A DNA stretch of 64,000 nucleotides, from positions 62,001-126,000 of the forward strand of contig CAZNAD010000006.1 in NCBI GenBank assembly GCA_964571195.1, given 5' to 3'. The notes under the pieces were generated by a model, which did not search any database, was not told the origin of the DNA, and saw nothing but the letters and a program-made list of their open reading frames with translations. Positions 1 through 7,361 of the stretch are shown here, one piece after another. A program made the position numbers and the translations under genes. This stretch comes from PALSA-1006 sp964571195 (lineage in GTDB: Bacteria; Pseudomonadota; Gammaproteobacteria; Burkholderiales; Gallionellaceae). The first letter of the stretch is position 1, and the number at the start of each line of letters is the position of its first letter.

Positions 1-207
1 CGCCCGTAGTTGCAGCGCGCCATGCGGGAATGGATTGATAATGACATCGCTCACTTCCGGCATCTGCTGGAGCAGGGCAACCGTCCAGGGCGGGGCGAGC
101 AGGTCGATCCGGCTATCCGGGAAACGCTGCTTGAGACGCAGCAGCATTGGCTGCATCAACATGCAGTCGCCCACCCAGCTGGGAGCGACGACCAGGATAT
201 TTATCAT
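1..207 (-). CDS. waaF: ADP-heptose:LPS heptosyltransferase II, N-terminal part (runs off left edge)
   Basis: Only the first 69 codons are in the window, reading leftward from the ATG at 207. The start MINILVVAPSWVGDCM followed by an alternating hydrophobic/basic Rossmann pattern (RFPDSRIDLLAPPW) is the characteristic N-terminus of GT9 heptosyltransferases, which add the second heptose to the LPS inner core at the inner membrane. The plus-strand frame over the same bases is a shadow. The gene lies just downstream of a zinc-finger gene and ilvE on the same strand, a neighbourhood seen in other betaproteobacteria. WaaF is preferred over WaaC from the opening motif, but the acceptor-specific region is outside the window. 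Confidence 0.82.
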   Translation of the reverse strand, partial: MINILVVAPSWVGDCMLMQPMLLRLKQRFPDSRIDLLAPPWTVALLQQMPEVSDVIINPFPHGALQLRA

Positions 208-230
208 GGGGTGATGAACGTGCGGTGATA

Positions 231-422
231 TCAGTGATGGCCTTTGGGAAGTTCGCCCTTCAGCTTGTAGGTCGTACCGCAATAGGGGCAACTTGCAGTG
301 CCCAGTTTTTCCACGGGAATGGCGACTCTGGGATGCGAATTCCACAACTCATGGTTGGGGGTGGGGCAGAACAGCGGTAATGCGTCAGCCGTGACTTCGA
401 TGTAGCGGACTTCGGATTTCAT
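231..422 (-). CDS. zf-CHCC zinc-finger domain protein (63 aa)
   Basis: Small protein of the zf-CHCC type, related to the mitochondrial complex I NDUFS6 zinc domain. Candidate zinc ligands are Cys19, His24 or His30, Cys45 and Cys48, the last two in a CPYCG knuckle near the C-terminus. A GAGGAGT ribosome site precedes the start. The gene sits between ilvE and waaF on the same strand with 30 bases to ilvE, so it is probably cotranscribed. The family has no firmly assigned role in bacteria. Confidence 0.85.
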   Translation of the reverse strand: MKSEVRYIEVTADALPLFCPTPNHELWNSHPRVAIPVEKLGTASCPYCGTTYKLKGELPKGHH

Positions 423-452
423 AATCTACTCCTCAAAATAGCCTGACGCCGA

Positions 453-1373
453 TCATACGTGATCCAGCCAGCCCGCATACTTTGCATTCTTGCCGCCGAC
501 GATGTCGAAGAACAGGGATTGCAGTTTTGCGGTAATGGGTCCCCGGCTGCCCGAGCCGATGGTGCGGTTGTCCAGTTCGCGGATAGGCGTCACTTCGGCG
601 GCGGTGCCGGTGAAGAATGCCTCCTCGGCGCAATATACCTCGTCGCGGGTGATGCGCTTTTCGATCAGCTCGATGCCCAGGTCTTTTGCCAGCGTGATGA
701 TGGAGTCGCGCGTGATTCCCTCCAGGCAGGAGGTCAGGTCGGGCGTGTACAGCTTGCCTTTTTTCACGACGAAGATGTTCTCGCCCGCACCTTCGGCCAC
801 ATAACCATCCACGTCCAGCAACAATGCTTCATCGTAGCCGTCATGTGCCACTTCCTGATGCGCCAGGATGGAGTTGGTGTAGGTGCCGACCGATTTGGAG
901 CGGCACATGTTGACGTTCACATGATGGCGGGTGAAGCTGGATGTCTTCACGCGGATACCTTTGGCCATACCTTCCTCGCCCAGATAGGCACCCCAAGGCC
1001 AGGCAGCCACGGCAACGTGGGTGCTGATTGCGGTGGCGGCAATGCCCATCGCTTCGGAACCGTAGAACACGATAGGGCGGATGTAGCAGGATTCCAGCTT
1101 GTTGGCGCGCACCACTTCGCGTTGCGCTTCCATCAGCGTCTCTTTGTCATACGGCATCTTCATCTTGAAGATGTAGGCCGAATTGAACAGGCGGTCGGTA
1201 TGTTCTTTCAGGCGGAAAATCGCCGTGCCCTGTGTGGTCTTGTATGCCCGTACCCCCTCGAATACGCCCATGCCGTAATGCAAGGTGTGGGTGAGGACAT
1301 GGGTGGTGGCTTCGCGCCAAGGCACGAGCTTGCCGTCGTGCCAGATAAAGCCGTCGCGGTCGGACATTGACAT
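453..1373 (-). CDS. ilvE: branched-chain amino acid aminotransferase
   Basis: Fold-type IV PLP aminotransferase of 306 residues, the usual length, catalysing the last step of Val, Leu and Ile synthesis with glutamate as amino donor. LHYGMGVFEGVRAY lies near the N-terminus. The PLP lysine is expected at Lys160 in MCRSKSVGTYTNS. The C-terminal half carries VAEGAGENIFVV and EAFFTGTAAEVTPI, both typical of IlvE. An alternative ATG two codons in (MSDRDG) is possible; an AAGGGA element lies upstream. It heads a short minus-strand group with the zinc-finger gene and waaF. Confidence 0.95.
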   Translation of the reverse strand: MSMSDRDGFIWHDGKLVPWREATTHVLTHTLHYGMGVFEGVRAYKTTQGTAIFRLKEHTDRLFNSAYIFKMKMPYDKETLMEAQREVVRANKLESCYIRPIVFYGSEAMGIAATAISTHVAVAAWPWGAYLGEEGMAKGIRVKTSSFTRHHVNVNMCRSKSVGTYTNSILAHQEVAHDGYDEALLLDVDGYVAEGAGENIFVVKKGKLYTPDLTSCLEGITRDSIITLAKDLGIELIEKRITRDEVYCAEEAFFTGTAAEVTPIRELDNRTIGSGSRGPITAKLQSLFFDIVGGKNAKYAGWLDHV

Positions 1374-1524
1374 GGTGGATCCCTTAAAAATATGGAGGTC
1401 GTGAGGCCGTGATTCTAGCCTGTTCGGCTTGATTTATGAAGCGACAGATGAATTGCCCCAGCGTTATTGCTACATAGATATCCCGCTTTTCCAGCCACTT
1501 TGTAGGGCATACTCAATCTGGCCG

Positions 1525-1597
1525 ATGCCGCTGCGGCACTTGTTATAATGCCCCCTGCACGACGTACGTGCGTACGATAGGATGTTCCGAATAGTCG
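1525..1597 (+). promoter_or_regulatory. candidate promoter region of the HD-GYP gene, with two palindromes
   Basis: A perfect TATAAT lies at 1544-1549, 49 bases upstream of the HD-GYP start. No convincing -35 box is present at the usual spacing. A palindrome TGCCGCTGCGGCA (1526-1538) sits immediately upstream of the -10, and a second inverted repeat, CGTACGTGCGTACG (1563-1576), falls just downstream, near where transcription would begin. Regulator binding is an inference; no binding protein can be named. Confidence 0.4.
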
Positions 1598-2797
1598 ATG
1601 ATAAAGCGTATTCGCAGTGAGCAACTCCGTCCCGGCATGTATATCCACGATCTGAATTGCGGCTGGATGGATCATCCTTTCGTATTCAATTCCTTCGCGG
1701 TAGAGGATGAGAAAAAGGTCGAAAAGATCATCGCTACCGGTATTCGCGAGCTGTATATCGATTCCACCAAGGGACTCGATGTGGAAGATGCACAGACTCA
1801 CGATGAGTTCCATGCGGAACTGCACGAGAAGATCACCGCATTGGCCGCCAGTCATGAGGTCAAGGCTCATCCGACCACACTGATGGAAGAGGTGACCGTC
1901 GCCAAGGTCGTGCATCAGGATGCACATAAGGTCGTGCATCACCTGATGTCCGATGTGCGCATGGGCAAACAGATCGAAGTGGCTCAGATGTCTCCCATGG
2001 TCGAGAACATCACCGATTCGATCTTCCGCAATAAGGATGCGTTCATCAGCCTTGCCCGGATCAAGAAAAAAGACGAATACACCTTCCAGCATTCAGTGAG
2101 CGTCTGTGCGCTGCTGGTTGCGTTCAGCCAGGCGATGGAATATGAGAAGGACGTCATTTTGGAGGCCGGGATGGGCGGCTTGCTGCACGATATCGGCAAG
2201 ATGAAAATTCCCGACTACATCCTTAATAAACCGGCACCGTTGACGGAGGACGAGTTCGCGATTATGCGTTCCCATTCGGCGATCGGACGGGAGTTGCTGG
2301 AACAGACACCGGGTGTGCCGGAGGCTGCGATCATCATCACCGGGCAACACCATGAGCGTTATGACGGGACGGGCTATCCCGGCAAACTCAAGGATCAGCA
2401 GATATCCCCGCTGGGACAGATGGCATCCATCGTTGATGTCTACGATGCGCTCACGTCCAACCGTATCTATCACAAGGGGATGGAGCCGACCGCTGCGCTC
2501 AAAAAGCTCTTCGAATGGAGCCGGTTCCATTTCAATGCGAAACTGGTCGAGCGTTTCATCTGCCTGATCGGCATCTATCCGGTTGGAACACTGGTCAAAC
2601 TGGAGAGCGGGGTGCTTGCCGTGGTAATCAGTCCCGGTCATGAGAGTCTGCTGAGACCCACGGTGCGCATCGTCTATGACGTCAAGAAAGCGCAGGCCGT
2701 CACCCCGCATGATTTTGACCTGTCCTCGCAGCTCGATAGTATCGTGCAGTATGAATCCCCAGCCCAATGGGGCATTGATCCTTACCACTACCTATGA
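1598..2797 (+). CDS. HD-GYP cyclic-di-GMP phosphodiesterase with DUF3391 N-terminus
   Basis: Cytosolic protein of 399 residues. Residues 1 to about 120 form the DUF3391 domain that commonly precedes HD-GYP (opening MIKRIRSEQLRPGMYIHDL). Residues about 150-330 form the HD-GYP domain with an intact set of motifs: QHSVSVC, GLLHDIGKMKIP, HSAIGRELL and HHERYDGTGYPG. All metal ligands expected for c-di-GMP hydrolysis are visible. Its last codon overlaps the start of the MotD-like gene by four bases (ATGA), implying translational coupling and a link between c-di-GMP turnover and motility. Confidence 0.92.
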   Translation: MIKRIRSEQLRPGMYIHDLNCGWMDHPFVFNSFAVEDEKKVEKIIATGIRELYIDSTKGLDVEDAQTHDEFHAELHEKITALAASHEVKAHPTTLMEEVTVAKVVHQDAHKVVHHLMSDVRMGKQIEVAQMSPMVENITDSIFRNKDAFISLARIKKKDEYTFQHSVSVCALLVAFSQAMEYEKDVILEAGMGGLLHDIGKMKIPDYILNKPAPLTEDEFAIMRSHSAIGRELLEQTPGVPEAAIIITGQHHERYDGTGYPGKLKDQQISPLGQMASIVDVYDALTSNRIYHKGMEPTAALKKLFEWSRFHFNAKLVERFICLIGIYPVGTLVKLESGVLAVVISPGHESLLRPTVRIVYDVKKAQAVTPHDFDLSSQLDSIVQYESPAQWGIDPYHYL

Positions 2798-3576
2798 TCA
2801 GGCGCTCCAGCAAACGTAGCGAAGAAGGGCATCTCGACCGCTGGCTGGTCTCTTATGCCGACTTCATCACGCTGATGTTCGCTTTTTTTGTGGTGATGTA
2901 TTCCCTCTCGTCGGTGAACGAAGCCAAATACAAACTGTTCAGCGACTCGATCCGCTTTGCTCTGGCATTGCCTGCATCGCCGAGCTCTCCCATCATTTCT
3001 CAGGGGGCAGCCCCGGCCCCGATGAATGCGACCAGTCAGCAGACCATCTATCTGAACAAAGTGCTGGTGGATAAACATACCGCGCAACTGGGCGAGCAAC
3101 AACGCAAGATCGAGGAACGTATGAAGCGGCTTGCTCACAACTTGAGCCGGGTGATGGAGCCGATGATCAAGCAGAACTACGTCAGAGTCGACCTGACCAA
3201 GCGCGGCGTGGTGGTCGACATCAGTGCCAGCACGTTGTTCGACACCGGCGAGGCGATCCTGCATATCGATTCGATGCCGGTGTTGCGTTCGGTTGCCGAG
3301 GTACTGGGCAAGGAAGAGTTGCCGGTCGAAGTCGAAGGACATACCGATGATCTCCCCATCTCCACCCCCAGATTTCCGTCGAATTGGGAGCTTTCTTCGG
3401 TTCGTGCCAGTAGCGTGGCGCGGATATTGATGGAGAACGGGGTAACGGAAAAGCGCCTGTCGGTTGTTGGTCTGGCCTCGAACCAGCCACTTTTCCCCAA
3501 CGACAGTGCCGAACATCGGGCCAGAAACCGGCGCGTGACGATCACCATCGCTTCTCCCAATCTGAATCGGGACTAG
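2794..3576 (+). CDS. motD: flagellar motor stator protein, MotB/MotD-like
   Basis: Protein of 260 residues with one N-terminal transmembrane helix and a C-terminal OmpA-like peptidoglycan-binding domain. In WLVSYADFITLMFAFFV, Asp23 matches the proton-carrying aspartate of MotB. The OmpA part contains VEVEGHTDDLPI and NWELSSVRASSVARIL. The protein would sit in the inner membrane with its C-terminus anchored to the cell wall. The short N-terminus and lack of a MotB-type plug favour MotD. No MotA/MotC partner is adjacent, so the partner must be encoded elsewhere. Confidence 0.85.
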   Translation: MIRRSSKRSEEGHLDRWLVSYADFITLMFAFFVVMYSLSSVNEAKYKLFSDSIRFALALPASPSSPIISQGAAPAPMNATSQQTIYLNKVLVDKHTAQLGEQQRKIEERMKRLAHNLSRVMEPMIKQNYVRVDLTKRGVVVDISASTLFDTGEAILHIDSMPVLRSVAEVLGKEELPVEVEGHTDDLPISTPRFPSNWELSSVRASSVARILMENGVTEKRLSVVGLASNQPLFPNDSAEHRARNRRVTITIASPNLNRD

Positions 3577-3608
3577 AATTCCCTAATACACCAGTCGAAC
3601 AGGCCGGG

Positions 3609-4904
3609 TCACTCTATCATTTCAGCCGCGCTCAGCATCAAACGCATCTCGCTCAGCCAGACGCGCTCCGACACTTCACGCTCACTTCTCGATTTTTCGG
3701 CATCTTCCGGCCATTGTCTCGATATTTCGAGCACCAGGGATTTGAACTGCCAGACCGCCTCGGTGATGAGTGGAACGAATTCAACAATACAGCCGGGATC
3801 GTCGGTGAACATCTGGATCAAGCCGTCCGGGTCGCGCGGGTCGAATCCGGCACCGAGCAGCCCCAATTGCAGTTCGGCCAAACGGGCTTGGGCGAACTCG
3901 AAGGCCGGATCGTGCGGGGGGGGGATGGCGTTGCGGTTGAAGTCCTCGAACAGTTTCGAAATCAGTCTGACCCGCTCCACCAATTGTTCGACCTTGCTTG
4001 CGGGGGTCTGCCCCGCATCCTCCCCACCGTGCAGGATATTGAGATGCCCGATCAACCCCGGCCCGAACTTCTTGGCGTTGAGTTTGAGCATCACGTCCAG
4101 ATCCTTCCAGGGCACATGGGGGTTGTCCGAATCGAAAGCTTTGGCAGCCAGCACGACCACGCCCAGAATCTGCCCGTGGCGGCTGATCTTGTTGCCGTGC
4201 AGCCCTCGCGGATAGCCGCTGCCATCCATTTTTTCATGATGTTCGAACACGGCATTGGCGATCTGCTTGGGCAGCTCTGGGAATTCGCGCAGCAGCAGAT
4301 AGGCGGTGAGCGGGTGGGCATACAGATGGCGTCTTTCGGGAGGGCTCATCACGTGTGATGGTTCAAGCAATCTGGGGTCGATATGCAGCAGCCCGATATC
4401 GAGCAGCAGTGCCGCAGTGGCGATGTGTATCTCTTCGTGCGGGCTCATACCGTCACAGCGTGCCAGATAGACACTCAGCAGCAGCATCAACAGGCTGTGC
4501 TGATAGATGTGCGGAAAGCGGTCTTTGGCGACCGTCAGTTTGAAAGCGAGCGGAGGGGGGAGACGGATGTCCGCAAGGATACGATGCAGAGGATCGCCTT
4601 GGCCGATGATCGCGGAAATCTTTCTGAGCGTATCGTTATGCTCGATCAACGCCAGGACATCCGCCGTTATCAGCTTGGGGGTCAGTATGTCGTCGATGGA
4701 CAGGGACTGATCGATGGGGGCGAGCAGTTTGTGTCTGACCAGTCGCTCGTATAACTCGGTGGTGATATGTACCCCCGGTGTAACCAGCTTGGTTCCGTTC
4801 TGTGCATAGATGTCGCAGGTGGAAACGATCTTGCGCGTATCCCCCAGCTCGGTGACTGCACGCAGATAGTGTTCGTCGTTCAGTTCCTGTTTTTCGGGTG
4901 TCAT
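3609..4904 (-). CDS. HD-domain protein with degenerate HD-GYP motif
   Basis: Protein of 431 residues with an HD-GYP-like region at about residues 125-290. The GYP part is well kept (VFEHHEKMDGSGYPRGL), but the signature HD dipeptide reads LD (ALLLDIGLLHID in place of LLHDIGKL), so a metal-binding histidine is lost. The C-terminal 150 residues match no family I recognise. The start has a good GGGAGG ribosome site. The gene converges with motD, with 32 bases between their stops. It may be a weak phosphodiesterase or a c-di-GMP effector; catalysis is doubtful. Confidence 0.8.
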   Translation of the reverse strand: MTPEKQELNDEHYLRAVTELGDTRKIVSTCDIYAQNGTKLVTPGVHITTELYERLVRHKLLAPIDQSLSIDDILTPKLITADVLALIEHNDTLRKISAIIGQGDPLHRILADIRLPPPLAFKLTVAKDRFPHIYQHSLLMLLLSVYLARCDGMSPHEEIHIATAALLLDIGLLHIDPRLLEPSHVMSPPERRHLYAHPLTAYLLLREFPELPKQIANAVFEHHEKMDGSGYPRGLHGNKISRHGQILGVVVLAAKAFDSDNPHVPWKDLDVMLKLNAKKFGPGLIGHLNILHGGEDAGQTPASKVEQLVERVRLISKLFEDFNRNAIPPPHDPAFEFAQARLAELQLGLLGAGFDPRDPDGLIQMFTDDPGCIVEFVPLITEAVWQFKSLVLEISRQWPEDAEKSRSEREVSERVWLSEMRLMLSAAEMIE

Positions 4905-4955
4905 CGCGGGGCCTCCCCGTCGCTATGGGTACAATCCTTTGTCTCTTACGATCAC

Positions 4956-7148
4956 TTATTCGCGTGGCGGGACGGTCTGCTCGTGTTGCGCGGGTTCCCA
5001 CTTCTTCAACAACAAGGCATTGCTGATCACGGATACAGAACTCATCGCCATCGCACCGCCGGCGATGACCGGATCGAGCAAACCGACCGCCGCCATCGGT
5101 ATGCCCAGCACATTGTAGGCGAAAGCGAAGAACAGGTTCTGGCGTATCTTGGCCAGCGTCACGCGTGACAGGTCGATGGCATTGACCACCGACATCAGGT
5201 CGTTGTGCATCAGCGTGATATCGGCAGCCTCGATAGCGATGTCGCTGCCGCTCTTCATGGCGAAGCTCACATCGGCAGCAGCCAGAGCTGGCGCATCGTT
5301 GATGCCGTCTCCCACCATGCCCACCACGCGCCCTTTGCTCTTGAAAGAAGCAACATGCTGCGCCTTGTCCTGTGGCCGCACTTCGGCCAGATATTCATCA
5401 ATACCTGCCTGCCGGGCGATGGCGCGGGCGGTAGCATCGTTGTCGCCGCTCAACATGACGACACGTATGCCCATCGCCCGCAACTGGCTGACAGCTGCGG
5501 CGCTGCTCGGACGTAGCCGGTCGGCAAAGGCGACTATGCCCAGCAGGGTGTCGCCGCACGATAGAGCGATCAGGCTCTTGCCCTGTTGTTGCAGGGCAAG
5601 CAGCTCCGCCTCATTCATCGCGATCTGGCCTGATTCGGCGATGAAAGCAGGTGATCCGAGCCGGTAGGTCTTTCCCTCGATCAGGCCGCTCAAGCCACTG
5701 CCGGGCAACTCGTGAAAATCATTCACTTCATCAAGCGTGATCCCCAGTTTGCGCGCGTGTGCGGTCAGTGCCAGCGACAAAGGATGGGTGGAGTGCTGGG
5801 TCAAACTAGCGGCGATGGTCAGCAGATGCTGCGAGTCGCCGTTGGCGGGGAACAGGTCGGTGAGGGCGGGAACTCCCTCGGTTAGCGTACCGGTTTTATC
5901 CAGAACGAGGATGTCAAGATGATGGGCACGTTCCAGCGATGCAGCATCTTTCACCAGAATGCCGGCGTGGGCGGCACGCCCGGTCGCCACGACGATGGCC
6001 GTGGGCGTGGCCAATCCCAGCGCGCACGGGCACGCGATGACCAGCACCGAGACCGCATTGATCAGGGCATCGGAGAAGTCTCCGCCCAGCCCCCACCAAG
6101 CGGCGAAGGTGATCGCCGCCAGCACCAGCACCACCGGCACGAAGATACCGGAGATCTTGTCGGCCAGCTTCTGGATGGGGGCTTTGGAGCCTTGCGCCTG
6201 TTCCACCATGCGGATGATGGCGGCCAGTTGTGTCTGGCTGCCGACGGCGATGGCACGACATCTGAGCAGTCCTTGCTGGTTCAGGGTCGCGGCATAGACC
6301 TTGTCACCGGACTTTTTCTCCTGTGGCAGACTTTCTCCGGTAAGCATACTTTCGTTCACGCTCGAACGGCCTTCCAGTATGACCCCGTCGACAGGAATGG
6401 CTTCACCGGGGCGCACGATGAAAATGTCTTCGGGTCGGAACTGCCCGACCGATACGTCCACGATCACGCCATCGCGCTCCACGTGCGCCAATTTCGGTTG
6501 CAGTCTGAACAACGCCTCCAATGCCGCAGAGGCCTTGCCTTTGGCGCGAGCTTCCAGCAGCTTGCCCAGTAACACCAGCGTGATGAGGGTGGCACTGGCC
6601 TCGAAATAAACCGGCTGATGCAGTCCGAACAGCACGATGGCGCAGCTCAGAAAATACGCGGCACTGGTGCCGAGCGCGACGAGCACATCCATATTGCTGC
6701 CGCCGCTCTTGAGGCTGGCCCATGCGCCGCGATAGAAGCGTCCGCCCGCCCAGAACTGCACCGGGGTCGCCAGCAGCCATTGCAGCCATATCGGCAAGGC
6801 GAGATGCACTCCGACCAGCATCAGGAACATCTCCAGCAGCAGCGGCGAGATAAGTGCTACCGAGATATAAAACTGCATCCGTTCATGTTGATACAGCGCA
6901 TCTTTTTCCTGCTTCTCGGCGGCAAAGTCGCGTGCCACGTGGGCATCGAATCCGGTTTTGCGTACGGCATCGAGCAACGCAGCCACATCGTTCGTGGCCG
7001 GATTAAAGGTGATGCTGGCCTTTTCCGTGGCGATATTCACCACCGCAGTGACATCGGGCAGCTCGTTAAGTGATTTTTCCAGACGCGCAGAGCAGGAGGC
7101 GCAACGCATCCCGGTGACTTGTAGTTCGGCGTGTTGTAGTGAAGTCAT
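4956..7148 (-). CDS. copA: copper-exporting P1B-type ATPase
   Basis: Protein of 730 residues, normal for a one-HMA CopA. The N-terminal heavy-metal domain has GMRCASC (Cys16 and Cys19). It is followed by membrane helices, the actuator loop (MLTGESLPQEKK), the CPC metal site in helix 6 (VIACPCALGLATP), the phosphorylation motif DKTGTLTEG, the nucleotide-binding THPLS motif and the hinge GDGINDAPAL. It pumps Cu+ out of the cytosol across the inner membrane. The gene stands alone; I see no clear CueR-type dyad in the 213 bases upstream. Silver is an alternative substrate. Confidence 0.93.
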   Translation of the reverse strand: MTSLQHAELQVTGMRCASCSARLEKSLNELPDVTAVVNIATEKASITFNPATNDVAALLDAVRKTGFDAHVARDFAAEKQEKDALYQHERMQFYISVALISPLLLEMFLMLVGVHLALPIWLQWLLATPVQFWAGGRFYRGAWASLKSGGSNMDVLVALGTSAAYFLSCAIVLFGLHQPVYFEASATLITLVLLGKLLEARAKGKASAALEALFRLQPKLAHVERDGVIVDVSVGQFRPEDIFIVRPGEAIPVDGVILEGRSSVNESMLTGESLPQEKKSGDKVYAATLNQQGLLRCRAIAVGSQTQLAAIIRMVEQAQGSKAPIQKLADKISGIFVPVVLVLAAITFAAWWGLGGDFSDALINAVSVLVIACPCALGLATPTAIVVATGRAAHAGILVKDAASLERAHHLDILVLDKTGTLTEGVPALTDLFPANGDSQHLLTIAASLTQHSTHPLSLALTAHARKLGITLDEVNDFHELPGSGLSGLIEGKTYRLGSPAFIAESGQIAMNEAELLALQQQGKSLIALSCGDTLLGIVAFADRLRPSSAAAVSQLRAMGIRVVMLSGDNDATARAIARQAGIDEYLAEVRPQDKAQHVASFKSKGRVVGMVGDGINDAPALAAADVSFAMKSGSDIAIEAADITLMHNDLMSVVNAIDLSRVTLAKIRQNLFFAFAYNVLGIPMAAVGLLDPVIAGGAMAMSSVSVISNALLLKKWEPAQHEQTVPPRE

Positions 7149-7361
7149 TTTTTGTTCGCAAAGCAGGGCAGAATTGAAGAAAGTGGCATATTATGCACCC
7201 TAAGGAGCAAGTGACCTACCCCAGCTTTCAGCGTATCAAAAAACAGTAAGCGGAACGGTCAGAGAGCATATGTAACAAGCCGTTTTACCAGGATATTCCG
7301 GGGCGACAGCCGATTACTGGGTTGTGCTGCCGGCTTGTAAAGCGTTTCTGCGGGAATCGAG

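Noticed and set aside
459..1370. Long plus-strand open frame of about 300 codons
   Set aside because: It lies entirely antisense to ilvE, and its composition is that of a mirror frame in GC-rich DNA.
7149..7361. CueR-type operator for copA
   Set aside because: No dyad with the expected MerR-family spacing could be found.
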